Assembly (NCBI GenBank): GCA_030614305.1
Contig: JAUWKH010000099.1
Location: 1 to 6,674 of the forward strand
Source: Bacteroidota bacterium
GTDB lineage: Bacteria > Bacteroidota > Bacteroidia > Bacteroidales > JADFUO01
Direction: 5' to 3'
DNA length: 6,674 bases
The first letter of the stretch is position 1. Each line of letters starts with the position of its first letter. Position numbers and translations under genes: made by a program. The notes beneath the pieces were generated by a model. The model worked only from the letters and a program-made list of their open reading frames with translations. It did not search any database and was not told where the DNA came from. Below are positions 1 through 6,674 of the stretch, piece by piece.

Positions 1-1
1 T

Positions 2-919
2 CTATCGGGAGGTGCTATTCTTATATTGTTTCAAACTGCTTTTAAGTGTTTCTTTAATTTCCACCACCAACCACTCCGGCTTAATAACTTTAACTCTATC
101 ACCAAGCATCAGTATCTTTTGCTCAAACTCGAAATTGGGAATTATGCGAAGCTTGATTACTAATTCTTTTTCATTATCCTTAATGATTTCCTGTGATTTA
201 TGCAGAGGTAAAGCTTTAACATATTTTCCCTGTAGCGGAGTAAAAGATAAAATAACCTCCTCTAATTTGTTTATTGAATAAGTTAAGCCAACAATATTTT
301 CAAAGAATTCAATAGGATTTTCCTTTTTATCCGGCTCAAATGTATCACTTTTTATTTCCAAATTTTCAATTCTGTCAATTCCGAATGTTCGGAATTCATT
401 TAATCTTCCAATTATCCCAATCACATACCAGCGATTTTGATATTCTCGCAATAAATACGGTTTTAAGGAATATTTTTTCTTTTTTCCGGTTTCAAAATTT
501 TCGTGAGAGAAAGAAATTTTTCTATGGTTTCTGATTGAAAAAAGAAGCGATTTGAGGTTTTCAATTCCTTTTAGATTTCCCTGAGATTCAAAAGTAATAT
601 AGTTAAGAGTGTCTTTACTGTCTTTCAGGCTTTCGGTGAGAAGGTCGGCTGTGTTTGCAATTTCCAAAAAGCGAAGAAAAGAGTCAATATTTATGCTGCT
701 GTCTTCGTCAATAAAATAACCATTTTTGAAGCGATTGTATTTAATTTCAATACCAAACTCAAACCGGATTTGCTCAATGTCTCTTTGAATAGTTCTTGTG
801 GAAATCTCAAATCCTTGTTCAAACAGATAATCCTTGATTGTTTTAAAAGAAGGATATTGTTTCCTGCTGATCTTTTCAATTATCAGGGTGTATCGCCTTA
901 TTGTACCATGTTTTGACAT
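2..919 (-). CDS. WYL-domain transcriptional regulator with N-terminal helix-turn-helix
   Basis: Predicted DNA-binding regulator of the YafY/PafC-like WYL class, complete at 305 aa with its TAG stop at the left edge of the window. Residues 1-70 form a DeoR-like winged helix-turn-helix; the stretch TRTIQRDIEQIRFEFGIEI (41-59) is the typical recognition-helix region. A linker follows, then a WYL domain at about 120-192, whose signature core appears as RWYVIG (163-168) with TFGIDRIENLEI (178-189) completing the fold. A C-terminal WCX-like domain spans about 215-295 (EWLVVEIKETL near its end). WYL domains are known or proposed to sense ligands such as nucleic acids or nucleotides; the ligand here cannot be read from sequence. 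The length is normal for the family and nothing is truncated. The ATG at 919 gives the usual short lead into the HTH and lies inside a perfect inverted repeat, which suggests autoregulation. The gene is co-oriented with pyrG 152 nt upstream, but a hairpin between them argues for separate transcription. Its target genes are unknown. Confidence 0.9.
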   Translation of the reverse strand: MSKHGTIRRYTLIIEKISRKQYPSFKTIKDYLFEQGFEISTRTIQRDIEQIRFEFGIEIKYNRFKNGYFIDEDSSINIDSFLRFLEIANTADLLTESLKDSKDTLNYITFESQGNLKGIENLKSLLFSIRNHRKISFSHENFETGKKKKYSLKPYLLREYQNRWYVIGIIGRLNEFRTFGIDRIENLEIKSDTFEPDKKENPIEFFENIVGLTYSINKLEEVILSFTPLQGKYVKALPLHKSQEIIKDNEKELVIKLRIIPNFEFEQKILMLGDRVKVIKPEWLVVEIKETLKSSLKQYKNSTSR

Positions 920-926
920 AAAACAT
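908..926. promoter_or_regulatory. Perfect 7-bp inverted repeat across the WYL regulator start codon (candidate operator)
   Basis: On the plus strand ATGTTTT (908-914) and AAAACAT (920-926) are exact reverse complements separated by the 5-nt spacer GACAT, which contains the complementary start codon (917-919). A 19-bp dyad at the translation start suits the binding site of a dimeric HTH regulator, so autorepression by the WYL protein is a reasonable inference. The arms are AT-rich, so chance is possible. An RNA hairpin sequestering the start codon is the alternative reading. Confidence 0.4.
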
Positions 927-958
927 AAAATATGAAATTTAAAAGTCTTAGCTAATGT

Positions 959-1004
959 AAAAAATTCTATTTAGTATCTGTCTGTAAACTAAATATTTAG
1001 AATT
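959..1004 (-). terminator. Possible intrinsic terminator downstream of pyrG
   Basis: Read on the minus strand, the arm at 989-1004 pairs with the arm at 963-974: 12 base pairs with a 4-nt bulge (ATTT on the plus strand) and a 14-nt loop. It is followed by a run of T (plus-strand A run at 959-964). The position, about 70 nt after the pyrG stop and before the WYL gene, suits a terminator. The stem is very AT-rich and so weak, and the bulge lowers confidence. Confidence 0.4.
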
Positions 1005-1071
1005 CATTAAAATACCAAAACTTGTCCTTATGGATTACAAGCACTAATTAAAATGTACTGCTTTAGCTGCG

Positions 1072-2694
<1,623 letters not shown>

Positions 2695-2727
2695 TTATTA
2701 AATCTTATTTTAAATAAAAAAAACTAT

Positions 2728-4200
2728 TTAGTAGTATCTGAACCTTTTAACCTGTGCAATATGTTTAGCCAGTCTGATCACTTGTATAGTATATCCAAAC
2801 TCATTATCATACCATAAATAAACTACAATATTTTTTTTATCATCAGATACTTTTGTTGAAGGACTGTCAACGATACAAGCACATGAGTCACCGATATAAT
2901 CTGTAGATACTGCATCATTAGATGTGGAATAACGAATTTGTTCAACAAGATTACCTTGCATTGCTGCATCTTTCAGAATCTTATTAACTTCTTCTTTTGA
3001 AGATTCTTTTTCTACATTTAACGAAAGAATAGCAAGTGAAACATTGGGAGTGGGAACTCTTACAGCATTTCCGGTCAATTTACCTTTAAGACTTGGAATT
3101 ACTTTTACCGCAGCTTTTGCTGCCCCTGTATCAGTTATCACCATATTTATAGCTGCAGACCTTCCGCGACGATATTTTTTATGAAAATTATCAAGTAAAT
3201 TCTGATCGTTTGTATATGCATGTATAGTTTCCAAATGCCCTCTGATAATTCCCAATTTTTCTTCTAATACAGATAAAACAGGAACAACAGCATTTGTTGT
3301 ACAAGAAGCAGCTGAATATATTTTATAATCACTAACATTAAAATCATTTTGATTAATACCATATACAATATTGGGAATATTGCCTTTGCCAGGAGCAGTT
3401 AGTAATACTTTGCTGATACCTTTGGCTTTAAGATGTCTACCCAATCCTTCTTCATCCCTGAATATTCCTGTATTATCAATCAATAAAGCATCAGTGATAC
3501 CTTCGGCTTCATAATCAATATCTTCAGGATTGTTAGCTGCAAGCATTTTTACAATATGACCGTTAATATATATTGTTTTATCATCAATATTTTCAACAGC
3601 AACACCTCTGAAAGGACCGTGAATTGAATCATGTCTGAACAAAGAAGATCTTTTTCGTATATCCTCAGGCGGGTTTCTTCTCGTAACTATTGCCCGTACT
3701 CTCAGTTGAGAGCCATTACCCTGAATAATCAATTCTCTGGCAAGTAATCTGCCAATTCGTCCAAAGCCAAATAAAACAACATCAACAGGTTTTTTGTAAG
3801 GCTTTTCTTTACCAATAAAATCTTTTAATTTTGTTTTAATAAATTCATCAGCATCTTTAAAATTATCTTTTTCCTCAGTCCATTCATTATTTAACCTTCC
3901 TATATCCAATCGTGCAGGTCCTATATCGATATTGAGAATGGCTTTTGCCAAAATCAATGAATCTTCAATTTTTAAAGGTTTTTCGATAATTGTTTCAGAA
4001 TACGAATGTTTTAATAAAATAACACTTGCACTTCTGTCAAGAAGTTGATTTCTGAAGAGTATCAGCTCAATTGATTTATCATAAAACAATTTATACATTA
4101 TACTAATAAACTCATTGGCAATTTTTTCTTCATCTGCCCACTTTTTTAATGATTTTTCATAATTACTATTATCATTATTACTTTTGATGTTTCCTGCCAT
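2728..4200 (-). CDS. gap: Glyceraldehyde-3-phosphate dehydrogenase, long form with N-terminal extension
   Basis: Phosphorylating GAPDH, interconverting glyceraldehyde 3-phosphate and 1,3-bisphosphoglycerate in glycolysis/gluconeogenesis. At 490 aa it is about 150 residues longer than the usual ~335. The catalytic part starts near residue 138: Rossmann motif FGFGRIGR (144-151), HDSIHGPF (190-197), active-site Cys300 in ASCTTN (298-303), base His327 in TIHAYTNDQ, the TGAAKA segment (358-363), RVPTPNVS (381-388, Arg381 expected in phosphate binding) and WYDNEFGY (463-470). All catalytic residues are present. After the second beta strand, where NAD-type enzymes have Asp (as in AINDLTD), this protein has AIVTRRNPPED (170-180); Thr and Arg there suggest NADP(H) use, which is inference. 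Residues 1-137 are a mostly helical, charged extension that I cannot assign to a domain. I recall long GAPDHs of this kind in Bacteroidota and some other bacteria, sometimes beside a conventional gapA. An anabolic (gluconeogenic) role is plausible but unproven. pyrG follows after 45 nt; the sigma terminator lies upstream. Confidence 0.93.
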   Translation of the reverse strand: MAGNIKSNNDNSNYEKSLKKWADEEKIANEFISIMYKLFYDKSIELILFRNQLLDRSASVILLKHSYSETIIEKPLKIEDSLILAKAILNIDIGPARLDIGRLNNEWTEEKDNFKDADEFIKTKLKDFIGKEKPYKKPVDVVLFGFGRIGRLLARELIIQGNGSQLRVRAIVTRRNPPEDIRKRSSLFRHDSIHGPFRGVAVENIDDKTIYINGHIVKMLAANNPEDIDYEAEGITDALLIDNTGIFRDEEGLGRHLKAKGISKVLLTAPGKGNIPNIVYGINQNDFNVSDYKIYSAASCTTNAVVPVLSVLEEKLGIIRGHLETIHAYTNDQNLLDNFHKKYRRGRSAAINMVITDTGAAKAAVKVIPSLKGKLTGNAVRVPTPNVSLAILSLNVEKESSKEEVNKILKDAAMQGNLVEQIRYSTSNDAVSTDYIGDSCACIVDSPSTKVSDDKKNIVVYLWYDNEFGYTIQVIRLAKHIAQVKRFRYY

Positions 4201-4285
4201 AATATTTATAAATTGATTATTAATCGGTTAATTATATAATGAAGGTTGATTGAATAAACAGCTTTTTCAAGGAAAAAAATCTAAT
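4201..4285 (-). promoter_or_regulatory. Leader region of the GAPDH gene, no recognisable promoter
   Basis: The stretch between the sigma-gene terminator and the GAPDH start must hold the GAPDH promoter if that terminator works. I find no exact TAnnTTTG -7 box on the minus strand here and no Shine-Dalgarno sequence. The sequence is strongly AT-rich with small AT palindromes that cannot be told from chance. The promoter assignment rests on position only. Confidence 0.25.
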
Positions 4286-4330
4286 AAAAAAAATAGGATT
4301 ACTAAAACAATATCTTATTGGCAATCCTAT
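4286..4330 (-). terminator. Intrinsic terminator of the primary sigma factor gene
   Basis: On the minus strand, ATAGGATT (4323-4330) pairs perfectly with AATCCTAT (4293-4300). An inner stem CAATA/TATTG (4316-4320 with 4308-4312) closes a 3-nt loop. Seven T residues follow at once (plus-strand A run 4286-4292). The hairpin begins 24 nt after the sigma stop codon. The perfect outer stem, inner stem and T-run make this the best-supported terminator in the window, and it separates the sigma gene from the GAPDH-pyrG pair. Confidence 0.8.
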
Positions 4331-4353
4331 ATTAATAAGTTTATTAAATAAAT

Positions 4354-5220
4354 TTATTGCCCCAAATAAACTTTTAATAACCTGCTTCGTGAATTATGCT
4401 TCAATCTTCTGATAGCTTTTTCTTTAATCTGTCTTACTCTTTCTCTTGTTAAATCAAACTTAGCTCCTATTTCTTCTAAAGTATATTCATGGTTCATACC
4501 TATACCGTAATATAAATTAATTACATCTCTTTCTTTTTCGCTAAGTGTAGAAAGTGACCGCTGTATCTCTCTTCCGAGTGATTCTCTCATCAAATCCGAA
4601 TCGGTTACCGGATTAGCATCAGTAACAAAAACATCAAGGAATTTCATATCATCATCTTGAGTAAGTGGAGCATCAGTTGAGATATACCTTGTTGAAATTT
4701 TCATTGCATAATTGATTTTATGCTCTGGAAGTTCAAGAGAATCCGCAATTTCCTCATGTGATGGAGGTCGTTCAAATTTTTGTTCAAGTTTAGATGAAGT
4801 TTTTTTAATTTTATTTAACGAGCCAACCTGATTCAATGGTAATCTTACAATACGCGATTGTTCTGCAAGTGCTTGCAAAATAGATTGACGTATCCACCAA
4901 ACAGCATAAGAAATAAATTTAAATCCTCTGGTTTCATCGAATCGTTTGGCAGCTTTTATTAATCCAAGGTTACCTTCATTTATTAAATCCGGTAAACTTA
5001 ATCCCTGATTTTGATATTGTTTAGCAACTGAAACAACAAACCGAAGGTTCGCTTTAGTAAGTTTTTCAAGGGCTATATGATCTCCTGCGTGTATCTTTTG
5101 TGCTAAAAGGACTTCTTCATCAGCGGTAATTAATTCTTCCTTACCAATATCCTGAAGATACTTATCAAGAGATGCAGTTTCTCTGTTTGTTATTGATTTA
5201 GTTATTTTTAACTGTCTCAT
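4354..5220 (-). CDS. rpoD: Primary (housekeeping) RNA polymerase sigma factor, Bacteroidota type
   Basis: Sigma-70 family group 1 factor that directs core RNA polymerase to housekeeping promoters. The 288-aa protein is complete for the Bacteroidota form, which lacks region 1.1. Visible regions: conserved N-terminus [20 protein letters not shown]; region 1.2 at about 15-45; region 2 from [14 protein letters not shown] (56-69) through [18 protein letters not shown] (78-95) to the -10 recognition segment [10 protein letters not shown] (105-114); region 3 at about 128-205 ([26 protein letters not shown]); and region 4 at about 218-275, with the -35-binding [23 protein letters not shown] (246-265). 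In this phylum the factor reads the unusual TTTG (-33)/TAnnTTTG (-7) promoters, matching boxes found upstream of this gene and of dapF. The start at 5220 is fixed by the conserved first residues. It has its own terminator and a likely own promoter, so it is probably monocistronic. It could be called sigA; an alternative sigma is unlikely given the match along the whole length. Confidence 0.96.
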   Translation of the reverse strand: MRQLKITKSITNRETASLDKYLQDIGKEELITADEEVLLAQKIHAGDHIALEKLTKANLRFVVSVAKQYQNQGLSLPDLINEGNLGLIKAAKRFDETRGFKFISYAVWWIRQSILQALAEQSRIVRLPLNQVGSLNKIKKTSSKLEQKFERPPSHEEIADSLELPEHKINYAMKISTRYISTDAPLTQDDDMKFLDVFVTDANPVTDSDLMRESLGREIQRSLSTLSEKERDVINLYYGIGMNHEYTLEEIGAKFDLTRERVRQIKEKAIRRLKHNSRSRLLKVYLGQ

Positions 5221-5282
5221 AAAATTATGATTTTTTTTAATTATTTATATAACAATATATTATATATAAATAATGAAACATG

Positions 5283-5290
5283 CAAACATA
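5283..5290 (-). promoter_or_regulatory. Bacteroidota -7 promoter box for the sigma gene
   Basis: The minus strand reads TATGTTTG, an exact match to the TAnnTTTG -7 consensus of the Bacteroidota housekeeping sigma, about 62 nt upstream of the start codon. At the -33 position (about 5310-5313) the minus strand has TTTT, three of four matches to TTTG. It is the only exact -7 match on this strand in the intergenic region. If used, the gene would be autogenously transcribed by its own product. Confidence 0.5.
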
Positions 5291-5470
5291 AGATATTTTA
5301 TGCTAATTTAAAAATATTCTTATGATTATTTTTTTAACAATTTGATATTTTATTAAAAATATTATTATTCCTATCAAAAACGTTCTCTTTAATATAAATA
5401 TTATTCAAATTTCTTGTTAAAATTTGTTAAGTTTTTATTATTAATTAAGTAATTAAAACACTGAAATTAT

Positions 5471-5478
5471 TATTTTTG
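5471..5478 (+). promoter_or_regulatory. Bacteroidota -7 promoter box for dapF
   Basis: TATTTTTG matches TAnnTTTG exactly and lies 28 nt before the dapF ATG, giving a leader of roughly 20 nt. No TTTG or TTG is found 19-21 bp upstream, so the -33 element is missing or degenerate. It is the only exact plus-strand match in the intergenic region. Confidence 0.45.
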
Positions 5479-5506
5479 CATATCATGTTAGAAAAATTTA
5501 TTTATT

Positions 5507-6307
5507 ATGATAATCGATTTTTACAAATACGAAGGGACAGGCAACGATTTTATTATCATTGATAACAGGAAATTAAAATTTATTCCTTATCAAAAATCGA
5601 TTTCAAAACTGTGCAACAGAAGGTTCGGTATTGGTGCTGATGGTTTGATTTTGCTACAAAACAAAAAAGGATATGATTTTGAAATGATATATTTTAATTC
5701 GGATGGAAACAAAGGAAGCATGTGTGGAAATGGAGGCAGATGTATAACAGCACTTGCAAATCATTTGGGAATAACCAAAAATAAAACAAAATTTTCAGCT
5801 ATTGATGGTGAACATCAAAGTATTGTGATAAACGAGAATAACAATATTTCAACTATCAGTTTAAAAATGCATGATGTTAACAAAATTGAAGAAAGTGATG
5901 ATTTTTATTTTATTAACACGGGCTCGCCACATTATGTAAAATTTGTTAATGATATTAATAACTTTGATGTTTACAACAATGGAAAAAAAATCAGGTTCGA
6001 TAAAAAATTTATTCCAACAGGAACTAATGTTGATTTTGTTGAAATAATTGAAAATACAATTTTTGTCAGGACTTACGAAAGGGGTGTTGAAAATGAAACA
6101 TTGTCATGCGGAACAGGGGTAATAGCTTCTGCTTTAGCTACAGCCATTAAAACAAACAGTAATAACGACTTTTTCAATATTCAAACCAAAGGTGGAAATT
6201 TAAAAGTTAGTTTTAAAAAGCACAATAATTCATTTACTGACATCTGGTTGGAAGGACCGGTAAGTTTTGTCTTTAAAGGAGAAATAAATTATACAGATAC
6301 TTTATAA
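5507..6307 (+). CDS. dapF: Diaminopimelate epimerase
   Basis: Cofactor-independent epimerase converting LL- to meso-diaminopimelate, the precursor of lysine and of the peptidoglycan crosslink; cytoplasmic. The 266-aa length is normal. The protein has the two pseudo-symmetric halves of the family, each giving one catalytic cysteine: Cys73 in MCGNGGRC (72-79) and Cys201 in SCGTG (200-204). Other family motifs are the N-terminal FYKYEGTGNDF (5-15), RRFGIGADGLI (38-48), NTGSPHYV (137-144), GTNVDFVE (172-179) and TYERGVENETLSCGTG (189-204). The ATG at 5507 is chosen because it places the conserved FxKYxGxGNDF at the very N-terminus; the ATG at 5485 is out of frame. The gene ends with tandem stops TAA TAA (6305-6310). 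It is divergent from the sigma gene, with a -7-like box just upstream. A GNAT acetyltransferase gene follows on the same strand after 97 nt and could be cotranscribed. No other lysine-pathway gene is in view. Confidence 0.97.
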   Translation: MIIDFYKYEGTGNDFIIIDNRKLKFIPYQKSISKLCNRRFGIGADGLILLQNKKGYDFEMIYFNSDGNKGSMCGNGGRCITALANHLGITKNKTKFSAIDGEHQSIVINENNNISTISLKMHDVNKIEESDDFYFINTGSPHYVKFVNDINNFDVYNNGKKIRFDKKFIPTGTNVDFVEIIENTIFVRTYERGVENETLSCGTGVIASALATAIKTNSNNDFFNIQTKGGNLKVSFKKHNNSFTDIWLEGPVSFVFKGEINYTDTL

Positions 6308-6315
6308 TAAAGTTC

Positions 6316-6392
6316 ACAGTTTCAGGTTTCAGGTTTCAAGTTTGACCAAAATAGTTAAACGTTATAACCTTGAACTTTGAACCTTAAACAGT
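6316..6392 (+). repeat. Heptamer-repeat imperfect hairpin between dapF and the GNAT gene
   Basis: The left arm (about 6316-6343) consists of near-identical 7-mers of the form GTTTCAG/GTTTCAA at 6319, 6326 and 6333. The right arm (about 6366-6392) carries the complementary pattern (AACCTTGAACTTTGAACC and so on). The arms can fold into an imperfect stem of about 27 positions, most paired when G-U wobbles are allowed and one T is bulged, with a loop of about 22 nt. No T-run follows on the plus strand (an A-run does), so a simple intrinsic terminator for dapF is not supported. I recall similar pentamer/heptamer intergenic repeats in Bacteroidota genomes; whether it is dispersed in this genome cannot be seen from the window. 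Confidence 0.6.
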
Positions 6393-6404
6393 AAAAAAAA
6401 CAAC

Positions 6405-6674
6405 ATGACTTCAAAAAACATTACTCTACGCGCTCTTGAGCCATCAGATGTTGACCTGCTTTATAACTGGGAAAACGACACTTCAATCTGGTATTTAAGC
6501 AATACACTCACTCCTTTTTCAAGATTTGTTTTGGAGCAATATTTATTAAATTCGGAAAAAGATATTTTCACTAACAAACAACTTAGGTTGATGATTGATG
6601 TTATAGAAGCAGCTAAAAAAGTTAAAACCATCGGAAGTATTGATCTTTTTGATTTTGACCCAAAAAACAAAAGA
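6405..6674 (+). CDS. GNAT-family N-acetyltransferase, 5' part only (runs off window)
   Basis: An open frame from ATG at 6405 continues without a stop to the last base, giving 90 residues. It starts MTSKNITLRALEPSDVDLLY and continues with NWENDTSIWYLSNTLTPFSR (21-40), the typical N-terminal beta1-alpha1-alpha2 part of RimJ/RimL/SpeG-like acetyltransferases, and ends with KTIGSIDLFDFDPKNKR (74-90), which matches beta4 leading into the acetyl-CoA-binding region. That pyrophosphate loop (Q/RxxGxG/A) would lie just past the edge. Such enzymes move an acetyl group from acetyl-CoA to an amine, for example a ribosomal protein N-terminus, a polyamine or an antibiotic; the substrate cannot be told here. 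The A-rich leader GTAAAAAAAACAAC before the ATG, without Shine-Dalgarno sequence, is usual for Bacteroidota. The gene lies 97 nt after dapF on the same strand and may share its transcript. A minus-strand frame at 6461-6670 overlaps it and has no family features. Confidence 0.87.
   Translation, partial: MTSKNITLRALEPSDVDLLYNWENDTSIWYLSNTLTPFSRFVLEQYLLNSEKDIFTNKQLRLMIDVIEAAKKVKTIGSIDLFDFDPKNKR

Larger units (their letters stand above)
5221..5506. promoter_or_regulatory. Divergent AT-rich intergenic region between the sigma gene and dapF
   Basis: A 286-bp region with very low G+C from which the sigma gene (leftward) and dapF (rightward) are both transcribed. It holds one exact TAnnTTTG box in each direction, listed separately, and three copies of TTGTTAA: two direct at 5414-5420 and 5424-5430, exactly 10 bp apart, and one inverted at 5334-5340. 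I see no open reading frame of substance and no structured RNA. Confidence 0.7.

Noticed and set aside
354..361. APGFG instead of PGGFG in the CTP synthase glutaminase domain (residues 354-361 of the pyrG product)
   Set aside because: Looked at as a possible loss of the oxyanion loop, but Cys383, His509 and Glu511 are intact and I recall this variant as normal for Bacteroidota. Coordinates given are protein residues.
12..534. Plus-strand open frames at 12-281 and 340-534
   Set aside because: They lie antisense to the WYL regulator, whose frame has clear family motifs; their translations are low-complexity with no recognisable domain.
691..879. Minus-strand open frame in a second frame of the WYL gene
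   Set aside because: An out-of-frame shadow of the HTH-coding part, with no domain or start signal.
4215..4225. Small palindrome GATTATTAATC before the GAPDH gene
   Set aside because: Short, AT-rich and in an AT-rich leader; indistinguishable from chance without comparison to relatives.
5485..5562. ATG at 5485 as an upstream start or leader peptide for dapF
   Set aside because: It is out of frame with dapF and reaches a stop after about 25 codons overlapping the dapF start; the composition is AT-driven with no sign of selection.
6308..6404. Intrinsic terminator for dapF
   Set aside because: The hairpin here is followed by A residues, not T, on the transcribed direction, so it does not fit an intrinsic terminator.
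6461..6670. Minus-strand 69-residue open frame at the right edge
   Set aside because: It is the complement of the GNAT coding sequence; the plus-strand frame has family similarity and a proper start and leader.

Overview
The window is a low-GC (roughly one third G+C by eye) stretch of chromosomal housekeeping DNA, almost certainly from a member of the Bacteroidota. The strongest evidence is the 288-residue primary sigma factor. It lacks the long N-terminal region 1.1 and begins with [20 protein letters not shown], the hallmark of the Bacteroidota housekeeping sigma. Supporting signs are a long (490 aa) GAPDH, a CTP synthase with APGFG in place of the common PGGFG, A/T-rich leaders without Shine-Dalgarno sequences, and two exact matches to the Bacteroidota -7 promoter box TAnnTTTG in the one divergent intergenic region.

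Layout. On the minus strand, reading right to left, are rpoD-type sigma (4354-5220) with its own intrinsic terminator, a GAPDH with an N-terminal extension (2728-4200), pyrG CTP synthase 45 nt further on (1072-2682), an AT-rich hairpin plus T-run that may end the pyrG transcript, and a complete WYL-domain transcriptional regulator (2-919). On the plus strand, divergent from the sigma gene across 286 bp, are dapF diaminopimelate epimerase (5507-6307), then a 97 nt gap holding a heptamer-repeat hairpin, then the first 90 codons of a GNAT-family acetyltransferase (from 6405) that runs off the right edge.

The genes serve separate core functions: transcription (sigma), triose-phosphate metabolism (GAPDH), pyrimidine nucleotide supply (PyrG) and lysine/peptidoglycan precursor synthesis (DapF). 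I see no defence island, mobile element, CRISPR array, tRNA or rRNA, and no evidence of a previously undescribed multi-gene system. The most interesting points are the extended GAPDH with an unusual cofactor-pocket sequence, a perfect inverted repeat lying across the start codon of the WYL regulator, the heptamer-based hairpin between dapF and the GNAT gene, and a repeated TTGTTAA motif between the sigma gene and dapF.
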